Of a stretch of 64,000 nucleotides of DNA, positions 19,131 through 28,825 are shown in pieces. Position 1 is the stretch's first letter. The number at the start of each line of letters is the position of its first letter. The notes beneath the pieces were generated by a model. The model did no database searches. It was not told the DNA's origin and was given only the letters and a program-made list of their open reading frames with translations. Source of the DNA: Flammeovirgaceae bacterium UBA976 (GTDB lineage: Bacteria; Bacteroidota; Bacteroidia; Cytophagales; Cyclobacteriaceae); NCBI GenBank assembly GCA_002292365.1, contig DBBU01000001.1, positions 3,551-67,550 of the forward strand, read 5' to 3'. Both the position numbers and the translations under genes were made by a program.

Positions 19131-20707
19131 AATTGATAGGCCGTTTTGATACCCAAAAATACATTCGATTGATTATTGCCTTTAGACAATGGTCCGTTTA
19201 ATTCATTTAATAACTCCCATTGATAATTCAAGGAATAAATGTAGGTGAGCTGACCCTCGAAAATGAATCTTTTGTAAAAGCCCCCGGCTTCCAATCCCAT
19301 GGATAAATCTGTCCAATAACGTTTGCGCTCATCTAGATCTCCAAAAGTGACATACAAGAAATCATTATTGTGTACCACACGCCTAAGTGAAAATCCATAT
19401 TTTAATTGGGTCTCCTGGTTGATTAGCAAAATTTTAAAATCTTGCTGATTGCCACTTGGACCTACCCCCGCACCTAATACTTGGCCCAGTTGGGTAAAGC
19501 CTTGATGCACTTGTCCGTGTACATACCAACTACCAGCACCTCTGACCAATCGGTCAATGGTTTGCTCCATTTGAATCATTTCAAATTCCATAGAAATGAA
19601 ATTATGTGGTTTTTTAGCTTCAACGATCTTGGTAATCCCAAAAACATAGGCTCGAGAATGTTGAGGTATCATCGCAAAATCTCTAATGCTCCCTGCCGCA
19701 TCATTTCTACCATACTCAAAATAAAGCTCCGCCCGAGCGGTAGGCATCATGTATCTCGTCGTTATGGATATTTGTCCATCTGTCCCCACGTCGTCCTCCC
19801 CTCCTCTAAATAGTTCCCCAAAAACAGGAAGGTAAGCCTTGTAATCAATCGCTACCTGCCGGTACATTTGCACGGCCCGGTTGATCCCTAAAAACAAGCC
19901 CGGTACCCATTTGGGCTGATAGGAGATACTTATGCCATTCATATACCGCGCGTCCTGATTAGCCGGTCCAAGAAAGGGTATACTAGTATAGCCTTGAGTG
20001 GGATAATGTGAATTGTTGAGTGAATTATCCAACCGCCCACCTACAAGCTCCCATTCCAAATGACCAATAAAAATATTGACCGGTCGACTTGATTTAAAAG
20101 AAATGTGCTTGAAGCCTGCCGCGTTATTGGATAGGATCAGGGCGTTGTTTTTACTTGGTCCCCACCACATATTTTGATTGGACAAGGCCAAAGTAAATAA
20201 TTTATGGGATACTGCTATTTGAGACTGTGCCCAATCCGTTTTATTGATATTTGAATATCCGTCAACTTCTCGATTCATTCCATAATAAAGGGTGGGATAT
20301 AATTGAATTGATAGGATCCCTAGCTTAGCATAAATTCCTGATGAGAGGCTCAACTGAAATCCCGCTATCGGCAACATGAGCCCATTATTAGTCTGATAAG
20401 GGATGTTGCTAGTATACTCTGCTTGATTCGATATAGGTAATAACTGCACATTGAATTGCTCATTTTCAGACTTTCTGAGTACAGAACCAAAAGTAAAAGA
20501 TAGCTTATTTTGCTGCAGTGCTTCAATGTGATTGAGTGACCTGATATTAAATGACAAGAGAGAATCAACTGTTCCGACCAGTTGACCTCTTCGCAAACCT
20601 TCTTCGATCAAGGGAAAACCCAAGGGCAACGATTGGGCTCGTAATGAGACCAGCACCGGTATCCAAACGATACTTATACAAAAAATCAAAATAATTTGCT
20701 TTTTCAA
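19127..20707 (-). CDS. Capsule assembly Wzi-like outer-membrane protein (first of a tandem pair)
   Basis: This is a Wzi-family barrel of about 526 residues, paralogous to the gene downstream. It shares QNMWWGPSKNN near residue 178, YQPKWVPGLFLGI and GAGVGPSGN. The start I favour is a TTG at 20707 that overlaps the upstream TGA as TTGA. It gives KKQIILIFCISIVWIPVLVS followed by LRAQS, a good signal peptide; the longer frame from 20746 would put 13 polar residues before it. The gene lies between a lipoprotein gene and the second Wzi with 4-base overlaps on both sides, so the three are probably made together. Confidence 0.87.
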   Translation of the reverse strand: MKKQIILIFCISIVWIPVLVSLRAQSLPLGFPLIEEGLRRGQLVGTVDSLLSFNIRSLNHIEALQQNKLSFTFGSVLRKSENEQFNVQLLPISNQAEYTSNIPYQTNNGLMLPIAGFQLSLSSGIYAKLGILSIQLYPTLYYGMNREVDGYSNINKTDWAQSQIAVSHKLFTLALSNQNMWWGPSKNNALILSNNAAGFKHISFKSSRPVNIFIGHLEWELVGGRLDNSLNNSHYPTQGYTSIPFLGPANQDARYMNGISISYQPKWVPGLFLGINRAVQMYRQVAIDYKAYLPVFGELFRGGEDDVGTDGQISITTRYMMPTARAELYFEYGRNDAAGSIRDFAMIPQHSRAYVFGITKIVEAKKPHNFISMEFEMIQMEQTIDRLVRGAGSWYVHGQVHQGFTQLGQVLGAGVGPSGNQQDFKILLINQETQLKYGFSLRRVVHNNDFLYVTFGDLDERKRYWTDLSMGLEAGGFYKRFIFEGQLTYIYSLNYQWELLNELNGPLSKGNNQSNVFLGIKTAYQF

Positions 20708-21351
20708 ATTGATAATAATTTGACTTGAATATTGTTCAGCGACCAACTTTCATCACATTGAGCATCAGATGCATTGGGCTGATTCAGTTCGTCCCAAAAT
20801 ACAATTTCAACTTGACCTTTACGATGTGGAAAAATGAGCTCGATCTCGTACGCCGAGGTCGTTCCATCAGACTTGCAAAAGGCAGGCAGATCAACGACTG
20901 AAGCTCCGGTTCTAGGAAAAGTTAAAAAGGGGTGCCTTTCAGGGTAGGATTGCATCAGACAATAATCACTGGAACAGGGTGAATTGGAGAATGAGGTTTT
21001 AAAAACATCTACTTCCGAAGAATCTAGCATGACCCCCCAATAATCCGTACCGTCAGGAGACTCCGCATTACCATCCCAAGAGTCATGGATATAAAGTAAT
21101 GCTTGAATTTGAACGTAATCATGTGTCCCTAAACCTTCGAGAGTCAATTTAAACCCCCCATTATTGTAGGTCCCCAATATGTTTTGTCCCAAATAAGAAG
21201 TGACAATACCTCCCTCAATACGTCTCAAATCTACCGTCTCAAAATTATTATCATATATGAGCGTCTCACGATCAATCTCTACAACACATGACCAGAGCAT
21301 GACTGTTGTACTGAAGGTGATAAAATTTATGACTCTTTTTACGCAAAGCAC
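20704..21351 (-). CDS. Putative surface lipoprotein with a DSWDGN-type domain
   Basis: I do not recognise a named family with certainty. This 215-residue protein starts with GTG and has a lipoprotein signal with a probable lipobox Leu-Trp-Ser-Cys near residue 22. The mature part contains HDSWDGN near 88-94, then DYWGVMLDS, FKTSFSN and four cysteines (PCSSDYC, FCKSDG, QCDES). Similar D-x-W-D-G plus FSN patterns occur in extracellular beta-sandwich domains of unknown role in Bacteroidota and related phyla. It begins the lipoprotein-Wzi-Wzi operon, so it may be the lipid-anchored partner of the Wzi barrels in holding polysaccharide at the surface. That role is inference. Confidence 0.7.
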   Translation of the reverse strand: MLCVKRVINFITFSTTVMLWSCVVEIDRETLIYDNNFETVDLRRIEGGIVTSYLGQNILGTYNNGGFKLTLEGLGTHDYVQIQALLYIHDSWDGNAESPDGTDYWGVMLDSSEVDVFKTSFSNSPCSSDYCLMQSYPERHPFLTFPRTGASVVDLPAFCKSDGTTSAYEIELIFPHRKGQVEIVFWDELNQPNASDAQCDESWSLNNIQVKLLSI

Positions 21352-21379
21352 TTCTAGAGTTTTGAAGAATTTTTTTACA

Positions 21380-21387
21380 CAAATCTA
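21380..21387 (-). promoter_or_regulatory. -7 element for the lipoprotein-Wzi-Wzi operon
   Basis: Read on the minus strand, TAGATTTG is an exact TAnnTTTG match, 28 bases before the GTG start at 21351. No good -33 TTTG was found at 17-23 bases further upstream, so confidence is moderate. Confidence 0.4.
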
Positions 21388-21562
21388 AACTTAATCGCTT
21401 AAAATATTTGTTCCCCACAAAAATGTTAATTCTGTAAATAGATAAATAGGAAAATACCAAATAATTACTAAAAAGGAAATAATAACATTGCCACACAGCA
21501 TTAGTTTGTGAGATCACCTATTTATGTTCTTAATAAATAGTGAATTATTCATTCTTAAACCT

Positions 21563-21570
21563 TATTTTTG
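21563..21570 (+). promoter_or_regulatory. -7 element for the glycosylphosphotransferase gene
   Basis: TATTTTTG is an exact match to TAnnTTTG, 20 bases before the GTG start at 21591. This spacing would give a short leader. The -33 region is AT-rich but lacks a clear TTTG. Confidence 0.4.
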
Positions 21571-21590
21571 GTCTTCAAAAATAAATTTAA

Positions 21591-22967
21591 GTGAGAAAGC
21601 GATTTTATTTCTTTTTTCCCATCCTATTTATAATGGCTGATCTTTTAGTGGTTTCCATCGCTTTCTTGGCGACCCATAAGGCAATTGGTGTCTCATTTCC
21701 TTTAGAAAATTACACCATAGAAAACTTATTTTTTATTCTGTTAAGTTGGACAAGCTTGTCTTTGTTGGGCAAAGATTTCAAAATAGGCAGACCCTCGGGA
21801 TATGAAAAGTCAATTACCAAAGGCTTTAAAACCATTGCTGTTTTCTTGGCATTTTTTTCGTTTTTTGTGATTTTCAGTAATCAACAAATTCTGTCAAGAA
21901 CTTTCGTTTTGTATTTTACTGGGTTATTATTCTTATTCATCCCTATTGAGCGAGTAATTGTCCACTTAATTGTTAATAAATATCGTAAGTGGGGTGGAAA
22001 TTATCGCAATGCCATCATCGTCGGTTATGATCAGTTAGGTTTTTCCTTATTTGATGCCATTAATAAAAACAAAAACCTAGGCATCCGTTGTACTGGATTT
22101 TACGGAAGTAGCACTAAAACAGTCACAAAATATCCTCTTAAAGGAAACTTGAAGGACTTTCTTAATTCGGACTTAGAGAAGGTTGATTTTGTTTATGTCA
22201 GTGAAAATATTGCGCGAGAAGAATTGAATCAAATTATTGAATTGTCCGATGCCTCATTTGTCAAGGTGAAATTATTGCCTCATTTCAAAACAGATTTTTT
22301 AAAATCTTATACGCTCAAGCTAATTGACAACATCAATATCATCGATGTGAATTATTTGCCCTTGGACCATCCTTTTAATAGATTTTTAAAGCGCTCTTTT
22401 GATGTTTTCTTCTCGTCAATGATGTTGCTTTTTGTTCTTAGTTGGCTCTATCCCATTATTGCCCTCATAATCTTTTTAGAGTCTCGTGGTCCCATTTTAT
22501 TTAAGCAACATCGAAATGGTAAGAGCAATGAAGTTTTTCACTGCTTAAAATTCCGTACTATGTATTTAAATGAAGAAGCCGACCAAAAATGGGCAACAAA
22601 AAATGATCACCGAATAACCTACTTTGGTGCAATCCTGAGAAGGACTAGTTTAGATGAACTTCCTCAATTAATTAATGTCCTGATTGGAGATATGACCATC
22701 GTAGGCCCCAGACCCTTGCCTTTGAAACTGAATGAGCAATACATTAATCAAATCAAAAGTTATTCCCAAAGGCATACCTTCAAGCCCGGGATTACTGGAT
22801 TGGCACAAGCGTTGGGGCATCGTGGTGAAATAAAAGATTTAAGAGCAATTAAGAATAGAGTGACCTTAGACCGGTTCTATTTAAATAATTGGTCTGTTTT
22901 CTTAGATGTAAAGATTATCTTCATCACATTTTTTGAGCTCATTAAAGGACAAGACACCGCATATTAG
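21591..22967 (+). CDS. Polyprenyl glycosylphosphotransferase (WcaJ/WbaP-like initiating transferase)
   Basis: This enzyme starts repeat-unit synthesis by moving a sugar-1-phosphate from a nucleotide sugar to undecaprenyl phosphate. The 458-residue protein has about four N-terminal membrane helices, a soluble CoA-binding-like middle domain and a membrane helix near 275. The C-terminal Bac_transf domain has KRSFDVFFS, RGPILFKQHRNG, FRTM, RTSLDELPQL and GPRPLP, all family signatures. The sugar (glucose or galactose type) cannot be fixed from sequence. It starts with GTG and lies divergent from the lipoprotein-Wzi operon, separate from the main cluster but clearly part of the same pathway. Confidence 0.93.
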   Translation: MRKRFYFFFPILFIMADLLVVSIAFLATHKAIGVSFPLENYTIENLFFILLSWTSLSLLGKDFKIGRPSGYEKSITKGFKTIAVFLAFFSFFVIFSNQQILSRTFVLYFTGLLFLFIPIERVIVHLIVNKYRKWGGNYRNAIIVGYDQLGFSLFDAINKNKNLGIRCTGFYGSSTKTVTKYPLKGNLKDFLNSDLEKVDFVYVSENIAREELNQIIELSDASFVKVKLLPHFKTDFLKSYTLKLIDNINIIDVNYLPLDHPFNRFLKRSFDVFFSSMMLLFVLSWLYPIIALIIFLESRGPILFKQHRNGKSNEVFHCLKFRTMYLNEEADQKWATKNDHRITYFGAILRRTSLDELPQLINVLIGDMTIVGPRPLPLKLNEQYINQIKSYSQRHTFKPGITGLAQALGHRGEIKDLRAIKNRVTLDRFYLNNWSVFLDVKIIFITFFELIKGQDTAY

Positions 22968-23059
22968 CCCATAGTTTACAAAGAATAAGGAGTTTCTTTA
23001 TTACCATGATGCCCTTAATTATCTTTATCCCTTAATAATCCAAAACCCTTTGCTATACC

Positions 23060-24079
23060 ATGTTTGATCAGGTTGAAAAAGTACACAAAGAATTAGCTCA
23101 AGTCTTGGTTGCGAATGCCTCTGAATTAGAAGCTTTTCGGATCAGATTCATCAGTAAAAAAAGTGTGATTACCGGCCTATTTGATGCGTTCAAAACGGTA
23201 CCCAATGATCAAAAAAAAGCTTTTGGAGAAGCCCTTAATGAGCTAAAAAAAGAGGCCAATACCAAATTTAAATCTTTGGCAGCCAATCTTCAGTCTATTA
23301 CAACTCATCCTTCGGAACACCCTGATGTTTCACTTCCCTCAACTCCTTTTCAAATAGGTGGGTTACATCCGATCAATATTGTCAAAAACAGAATGATCGA
23401 AATATTTGAAAGACAAGGATTTAACGTATCTGAAGGACCTGAAATGGAAGATGATTGGCATAATTTCACAGCCCTCAATTTTCCTAATAATCACCCAGCT
23501 AGAGAAATGCAGGATACCTATTTTTTAGAAAAAGATCCTGACAGACTATTACGGACCCACACCTCTACAGTACAAATAAGATTAATGGAGCATGGAAAGC
23601 CTCCTTTTAGATCCATCATGCCCGGACGGGTTTATCGGAACGAAGCCATCTCTGCAAGGGCACATTGTTTCTTTCACCAAGTAGAAGGTTTATATATTGA
23701 TCGTAATGTTGGCTTTAAAGACCTCAAACAATCTATTTATCATTTTTCGCGTGAATTTTTCGGAAAAGATACACAGATTAGGTTCAGACCCTCCTATTTC
23801 CCCTTTACTGAACCCAGCGCCGAAGTAGATATCAGCTGTTTCATCTGTAAAGGGAAGGGCTGTAAAATTTGTAAAAACAGTGGTTGGGTCGAAATCGGTG
23901 GTTCAGGAATGGTGGATCCCAACGTATTGCAGAATTGCCGTATTGATTCGAAAGAATTTAGTGGCTTCGCTTTTGGCATGGGTATAGAACGTATTGCCAT
24001 GCTTAAATATGAAATTGATGATATTCGACTGTTTTCTGAAAATGACGTCCGCTTTTTACGGCAATTCAATGGATTGTAA
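23060..24079 (+). CDS. pheS: Phenylalanine--tRNA ligase alpha subunit
   Basis: PheS is the catalytic subunit of the (alpha-beta)2 phenylalanyl-tRNA synthetase. The 339-residue protein has an N-terminal coiled coil (1-90), then class II motif 1 around NRMIEIFERQGF. Further signatures are FTALNFPNNHPAREMQDTYF, RTHTSTVQ, the motif 2 region RVYRNE with FHQVEG, and motif 3 GFAFGMGIERIAML. CFICKGKGCKICK is a cysteine pattern often seen in PheS. pheT is not adjacent. The stop abuts the stop of the convergent MoxR gene. Confidence 0.97.
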   Translation: MFDQVEKVHKELAQVLVANASELEAFRIRFISKKSVITGLFDAFKTVPNDQKKAFGEALNELKKEANTKFKSLAANLQSITTHPSEHPDVSLPSTPFQIGGLHPINIVKNRMIEIFERQGFNVSEGPEMEDDWHNFTALNFPNNHPAREMQDTYFLEKDPDRLLRTHTSTVQIRLMEHGKPPFRSIMPGRVYRNEAISARAHCFFHQVEGLYIDRNVGFKDLKQSIYHFSREFFGKDTQIRFRPSYFPFTEPSAEVDISCFICKGKGCKICKNSGWVEIGGSGMVDPNVLQNCRIDSKEFSGFAFGMGIERIAMLKYEIDDIRLFSENDVRFLRQFNGL

Positions 24080-25042
24080 TTAAAGTAAGTCTTGAATGAT
24101 TTGAGCTTCTGAAATTCCTGCGGCTTCAGCCTTGAAGTTCCTCACAATTCTATGTCTTAAAACTGATTCTGCCACCGCCTCAACGTCCTCAATGTCCGGA
24201 GCATACTTGCCTATCATCAAAGCATGGCATTTGGCACCCAAAATTAAAAACTGACTGGCTCTGGGGCCTGCTCCCCAATCTAGATAATCATTGGCCAATG
24301 TACTGGATCCCACTCTTCCAGGCCTTGTCTTATGAGCTAACGACACGGCATACTCGTAGACGTTATCTACTACCGGCACGCTTCTGACCAAATTTTGGAA
24401 CGTAAGAATTTCATCTTTTGAAATTACGTTTTTAACAGCTATGCGGGTGTTTCTCGTAGTGTTTTTTATGACTTCTACTTCGGTTTGATAGTCAGGATAA
24501 TCTAATTTAATCATCAACATGAAACGATCGAGTTGTGCTTCAGGCAAGGGATAGGTACCTTCTTGTTCAATCGGGTTTTGAGTGGCCAAAACAAAAAATG
24601 GTCGATCTAATTTATGCTGAGTCCCTCCTATGGTAACCGTATATTCTTGCATGCTTTCAAGCAAGGCAGATTGGGTTTTTGGTGGGGTCCTATTGATTTC
24701 ATCCGCCAAGACTACATTGGAAAAAATGGGCCCTTTGATGAATTTGAAATTTCGATCACGATCAAAAGTTTCCGCACCAATGATGTCTGAAGGCATCAAA
24801 TCAGGGGTAAATTGAATCCGACTGAAATCCAAATTGAGGGCTTGAGCCAGCGTATTGATCAACAAAGTTTTGGCGAGCCCTGGTACACCAACCAATAACG
24901 AGTGACCACTACAAAAAATAGAAATAAGTAATAACCGAACCGCCTCGTCTTGACCTATAATTATTCGAGCTATTTCCTCACGGAGTGTGTTACATTTTTC
25001 AAAAAACTCATCTGCTAATTCTTTTTCATTTTTCTCACTCAT
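24080..25042 (-). CDS. MoxR-family AAA+ ATPase
   Basis: This is a MoxR chaperone-like ATPase of 320 residues. Walker A is GVPGLAKT (52-59), the lysine-containing loop typical of the family; Walker B is VLADEIN (111-117); sensor 1 is ATQNP; and ETYPLPEAQLDRF-like residues follow. MoxR proteins usually act with DUF58 and VWA proteins in assembling or activating envelope proteins. Here no DUF58 or VWA gene is adjacent; the gene instead follows two SurA-type foldases (6-base gap), which hints at a role in envelope protein maturation. Confidence 0.92.
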   Translation of the reverse strand: MSEKNEKELADEFFEKCNTLREEIARIIIGQDEAVRLLLISIFCSGHSLLVGVPGLAKTLLINTLAQALNLDFSRIQFTPDLMPSDIIGAETFDRDRNFKFIKGPIFSNVVLADEINRTPPKTQSALLESMQEYTVTIGGTQHKLDRPFFVLATQNPIEQEGTYPLPEAQLDRFMLMIKLDYPDYQTEVEVIKNTTRNTRIAVKNVISKDEILTFQNLVRSVPVVDNVYEYAVSLAHKTRPGRVGSSTLANDYLDWGAGPRASQFLILGAKCHALMIGKYAPDIEDVEAVAESVLRHRIVRNFKAEAAGISEAQIIQDLL

Positions 25043-25048
25043 ACCTAA

Positions 25049-26404
25049 TTATTTCATGATATCACAATAGTTATAGGCAGGATCAACATCCACATAGACT
25101 TCACCTTTGGCCTTCTCAAACCACTTATCCAATAATTTTCCCTTTTTTGCATTGAGTGCATATTCAGCCAACTTTTGATAGTCATCATTCAAATTAGCTT
25201 GATGAGGGGGTATTCTATCTTGATAAAAAATCAATCTGAAAGCGGTCGTTCCATCGACCATTGAAAATTTCAATGGCTTTGTCAAGGAGCCTATGCTCAT
25301 GGTATCGACAGTGAAAAATATGTTAGGGTCTAATTGCTCAACTGAAATCCTCACTGAACCATCGGATCCAGTATAGAAACCTCCATTTGATGCCGTTTCC
25401 TTGTCTGCTGAAAATTCTTTTGCTGCCACTCTAAAATTTGTTATACTGTCCAATATTAAGTTTCTTATGCTGTCCAATTTATTTTCCGCCACATTAATAT
25501 CATCGGCAGAAGGTTTAGGAATAATCAGTATATGCCTAGACCTAAACGTATTTCCCCTTTTTTCTTGTAACTCAATCAAATGATATCCAAAATCTGATTT
25601 GACAGGCATTGAGAGCTCTCCAACTTCCATGGTCATGGCAGACTCTTCGAACTCTGGAGCCAGTTCACCTCGCTTATAAAACGGAAGCTGACCTCCACGA
25701 GATCCCGATCCTGGATCTTCTGAATACCTCCTTGCCATATTTTCAAAGGTCTCTGTCCCCCTCAAAATTTTGCCTCTGATTTCTAATAATTGCCTTTCGA
25801 CCTTACCTAACTGCTCTACTCCTGGCTCAGGCTTCATCACCAATTGACCGACCTGGACTTCAGTTGAAAAATAGGGCAAGGAGTCTTTGGGTATTTTATT
25901 GAAAAAATTTTTTACCTCACTGGGTGTTACCTTAATATCACTAGTAATAGTCCGCTGCATGGCCTCAATTATTTTTTGTTCCTTGACCTGGTCAAATAAT
26001 TCTTCCTCTATTTGCCCTAAACTCTTACCATAATACTCTTCTATTTCTTTGGCCGAGCCAATCTGAGAGATCATATAAGCCATTCTTTGATCTAGATTGT
26101 TTTGTACTTCTTCATCTAATACAATGACCGAATCAATTTCTGCTTTTGCCACCAATAACTTATTGATAACTAAATTTTCTAATACTTGGCACCTTAAGGC
26201 ACCACTATTTACTTCTCCTTGAGAAAGATACTCAAGGTAGGTCTGCTCTAAATCTGATTTTAATACGATATAATCATCTACTTTAACAATAATTCTATCG
26301 ACCAATAACTCTTTAGACTGACCAATTACCGCATTGAGGGAAAGCCAAAAAATAACGCTAATTGCGATAAACTTCAAATTTCTTCGTTTTGAGTGCTTCT
26401 TCAT
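25049..26404 (-). CDS. SurA-like periplasmic peptidyl-prolyl isomerase/chaperone
   Basis: This is a periplasmic foldase of about 451 residues that should escort outer-membrane proteins. A signal peptide ends near NAVIGQS, a SurA N-terminal chaperone region follows (30-170), and then there are two parvulin domains. The first (about 175-275) contains FENMARRYSEDPGSGSRGGQLPFYKRGE and GYHLIELQEKR; the second (about 280-385) is less conserved but keeps the RSRHILI start. I chose the ATG at 26404, giving MKKHSKRR before the hydrophobic core; the longer form from 26437 adds eleven basic residues. It overlaps the upstream lipoprotein gene by 47 bases. Confidence 0.9.
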   Translation of the reverse strand: MKKHSKRRNLKFIAISVIFWLSLNAVIGQSKELLVDRIIVKVDDYIVLKSDLEQTYLEYLSQGEVNSGALRCQVLENLVINKLLVAKAEIDSVIVLDEEVQNNLDQRMAYMISQIGSAKEIEEYYGKSLGQIEEELFDQVKEQKIIEAMQRTITSDIKVTPSEVKNFFNKIPKDSLPYFSTEVQVGQLVMKPEPGVEQLGKVERQLLEIRGKILRGTETFENMARRYSEDPGSGSRGGQLPFYKRGELAPEFEESAMTMEVGELSMPVKSDFGYHLIELQEKRGNTFRSRHILIIPKPSADDINVAENKLDSIRNLILDSITNFRVAAKEFSADKETASNGGFYTGSDGSVRISVEQLDPNIFFTVDTMSIGSLTKPLKFSMVDGTTAFRLIFYQDRIPPHQANLNDDYQKLAEYALNAKKGKLLDKWFEKAKGEVYVDVDPAYNYCDIMK

Positions 26405-27230
26405 AAATCGTCTCGTGTAATTCCTTCTTAAGTGCAAGTTTACGCTTATTAATGATAATATTTTCTATATCTTCTTTGACATATTCTAACGGTGCAACCT
26501 GATCAGATATTTTATATTCAACAATTCTGAATAAATAAATATAACTGTCATCTCTAGTTTCACTATAAACGGTTTTCTCTAAAAATTGAGTTTTATTTTG
26601 TAAAGTAGCAAGCGGTGTGTTTATCACCAACTCATCAAGATCTATCCACACAGAATCATCAAGAAATGATAAATCGGCAAATTGATAGCAGTAATTTTTA
26701 ATATCCTCAATTTCCGTATTGGGAAAATTTCTAATATTTCTACGAATCTGGGAAATGTCTGGTGCACTACGCGGAATCTTAGCAAAAATGCATTTTACGA
26801 TATTTTGCTTCAATAAAAAATTTTCTGATCGTTCATGATAATAAGATTCGATCTCCTCCTGAGTGACTTGAGTGTTTAAATGTGAATCTATATAAATCTT
26901 CTCAAACTCATGCATGATCAATGCATAGCGGTAATCCTCAACTTTACGGTCAATGTTTATCGCATTAATACTTAATTCCTCATTGGCTTTGATGATTAAC
27001 AACTGCTTCTTTACCCAATCATCCACATATTTATCCACAAGTCTACTACTGTCTGAAAACGAAAGGCCTAGAGGCATATCCTGGGCTATATTTTCTCCAA
27101 ACAAAAAATTATCTCCTACGCGAGCAATAGGACCGGAAGTGGGTCCCTGCTTTTTATTGAGGTAGTCACAGCTTAAAAAAAAACCCAAAAACAACAGAAG
27201 AAATAAACTCTTTTGATATGATCTTTTCAA
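26358..27230 (-). CDS. SurA-like lipoprotein, degenerate parvulin
   Basis: This protein of 290 residues has a signal peptide ending in a probable lipobox (FLSCDYL), so it is likely lipid-anchored. The body resembles SurA/PrsA N-terminal chaperone helices (DDWVKKQLLIIKANEEL, VTQEEIESYYHERSENF) followed by a region where a parvulin domain is expected. Parvulin signatures such as GGxLG are missing, so it is probably a chaperone without isomerase activity. The start is TTG at 27230; no ATG precedes the signal sequence. It overlaps the SurA gene by 47 bases and follows guaB after 28 bases. Confidence 0.78.
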   Translation of the reverse strand: MKRSYQKSLFLLLFLGFFLSCDYLNKKQGPTSGPIARVGDNFLFGENIAQDMPLGLSFSDSSRLVDKYVDDWVKKQLLIIKANEELSINAINIDRKVEDYRYALIMHEFEKIYIDSHLNTQVTQEEIESYYHERSENFLLKQNIVKCIFAKIPRSAPDISQIRRNIRNFPNTEIEDIKNYCYQFADLSFLDDSVWIDLDELVINTPLATLQNKTQFLEKTVYSETRDDSYIYLFRIVEYKISDQVAPLEYVKEDIENIIINKRKLALKKELHETIYEEALKTKKFEVYRN

Positions 27231-27258
27231 ATTTATAAATCTAACTTTAACTTCTTAA

Positions 27259-28731
27259 TTACCTGGTCGAATAATTGGGAGCCTCTCGGGTCACATAGAC
27301 ATCATGTGGATGACTTTCTACAGATCCAGCCGAGGTAATTTTAACAAATTTTGCTAGGTGCAATTGCTCAATATTACGCGCCCCACAATAACCCATGCCT
27401 GCTCTAAGTCCTCCAACCATTTGATAAAGAACCTCGGAAACCATCCCTTTGAAAGGCACCCTACCGACAATGCCTTCGGGTACTAATTTTTTTATGTCGT
27501 CTTCTGCATCCTGAAAATAGCGATCTTTTGAGCCCTCCTCCATGGCCTCGACAGATCCCATGCCTCGATAACTCTTAAACTTCCTACCCTCATACAGAAT
27601 GACCTCCCCCGGTGCCTCTTCGGTACCTGCAAGTAAAGATCCTATCATCACAGCATTGGCACCCGCTGCCAATGCTTTGACTACATCTCCGGAAAATCTA
27701 ATCCCTCCATCTGCGATGACAGGGACGCCTGTCCCTTTTAAGGCATTGGCCGCTTCATAAACCGCCGATAATTGGGGAACACCCACACCCGCAATAATTC
27801 TTGTCGTACAAATACTCCCTGGTCCAACGCCCACTTTCACAGCATCGGCTCCTGCTTCAACCAAGGCCAAAGCCCCTTCAGCCGTAGCCACATTACCCAC
27901 AATAAGCTCTAAATCAGGAAATTGATGCTTTACCATTTTCGACGCCTCAATGACCCCTTTGGTATGTCCATGTGCCGTATCAATACTAACTACATCTACT
28001 CCGGCATCCACCAAAGCTGAAATCCTCTGAGTCACATCAGGAGTGACTCCTACAGCTGCGCCTACCCTTAGGCGTCCGAATTTATCTTTACAAGCGTTGG
28101 GTCGATCTCTGTTTTTTAAAATGTCTTTATAGGTAATCAATCCCGTCAATCTATAATTTTCATCGACGATTGGAAGTTTTTCGATTTTATATTCTTGTAA
28201 GATTTCTTCCGCTTCTTTTAAGCCCACCTCAACGTTCGCAGTAATGAGTTTTTCACTGGTCATAATATCTAATATGGGCTTGCTCATTTCTTTCTGAAAC
28301 CTCAAATCTCTGTTGGTAATAATCCCTATTAAAACCCCTTGATCATTGACCACAGGAATCCCCCCAATATTATTTTCACGCATGATTTTCTCAGCATCTC
28401 CAGCCAAAGCCTTTTCGTTGAGGGTGATCGGGTCTAAGATCATACCACTTTGTGACCGCTTGACTTTTCTTACTTCAATCGCCTGCTGGGCAATGGTCAT
28501 ATTTTTATGAATCAGACCTATGCCCCCATCAAGCGCCATGGATATGGCCATACTGGATTCCGTAACCGTATCCATCGCTGCTGACAGAAACGGAATATTG
28601 ACTTCAATGTTTCGCGTCAAAAATGTTTTTATTTCGGTATCTCGTGGGAGAATTTCAGAATAGCCCGGTAAAAGAAGCACATCATCGTAGGTGAGTGCTT
28701 CAAAAATAATTCTATCTTGGTTAATATTCAT
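27259..28731 (-). CDS. guaB: Inosine-5'-monophosphate dehydrogenase
   Basis: GuaB oxidises IMP to XMP with NAD, the committed step of GMP synthesis. The 490-residue protein has the barrel N-terminus ([13 protein letters not shown]), a CBS pair inserted at about 95-205 (two copies of the ITNRDL-type motif) and the catalytic loop [10 protein letters not shown] near residue 304, with the nucleophilic cysteine. The flap region RGMGS is also present. The ATG at 28731 is preferred over an in-frame TTG two codons upstream. It may be co-transcribed with the SurA-like genes downstream. Confidence 0.97.
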   Translation of the reverse strand: MNINQDRIIFEALTYDDVLLLPGYSEILPRDTEIKTFLTRNIEVNIPFLSAAMDTVTESSMAISMALDGGIGLIHKNMTIAQQAIEVRKVKRSQSGMILDPITLNEKALAGDAEKIMRENNIGGIPVVNDQGVLIGIITNRDLRFQKEMSKPILDIMTSEKLITANVEVGLKEAEEILQEYKIEKLPIVDENYRLTGLITYKDILKNRDRPNACKDKFGRLRVGAAVGVTPDVTQRISALVDAGVDVVSIDTAHGHTKGVIEASKMVKHQFPDLELIVGNVATAEGALALVEAGADAVKVGVGPGSICTTRIIAGVGVPQLSAVYEAANALKGTGVPVIADGGIRFSGDVVKALAAGANAVMIGSLLAGTEEAPGEVILYEGRKFKSYRGMGSVEAMEEGSKDRYFQDAEDDIKKLVPEGIVGRVPFKGMVSEVLYQMVGGLRAGMGYCGARNIEQLHLAKFVKITSAGSVESHPHDVYVTREAPNYSTR

Positions 28732-28762
28732 AAGCAAATAAGTAGGGATATTATTTGCAAAG

Positions 28763-28770
28763 CAAAATTA
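28763..28770 (-). promoter_or_regulatory. -7 element for guaB
   Basis: On the minus strand TAATTTTG is an exact TAnnTTTG match, 31 bases before the guaB ATG. The -33 element is not clear. Confidence 0.45.
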
Positions 28771-28825
28771 TCAACATTCCGCCTTAATAAAAAGATTGTT
28801 TGATTATTAATTTTATAATTGCGGT

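Noticed and set aside
28814..28821. Promoter TATAATTG before pnuC
   Set aside because: It has one mismatch to the -7 consensus and TTTG boxes only at 11-15 bases; too weak to list as a feature.
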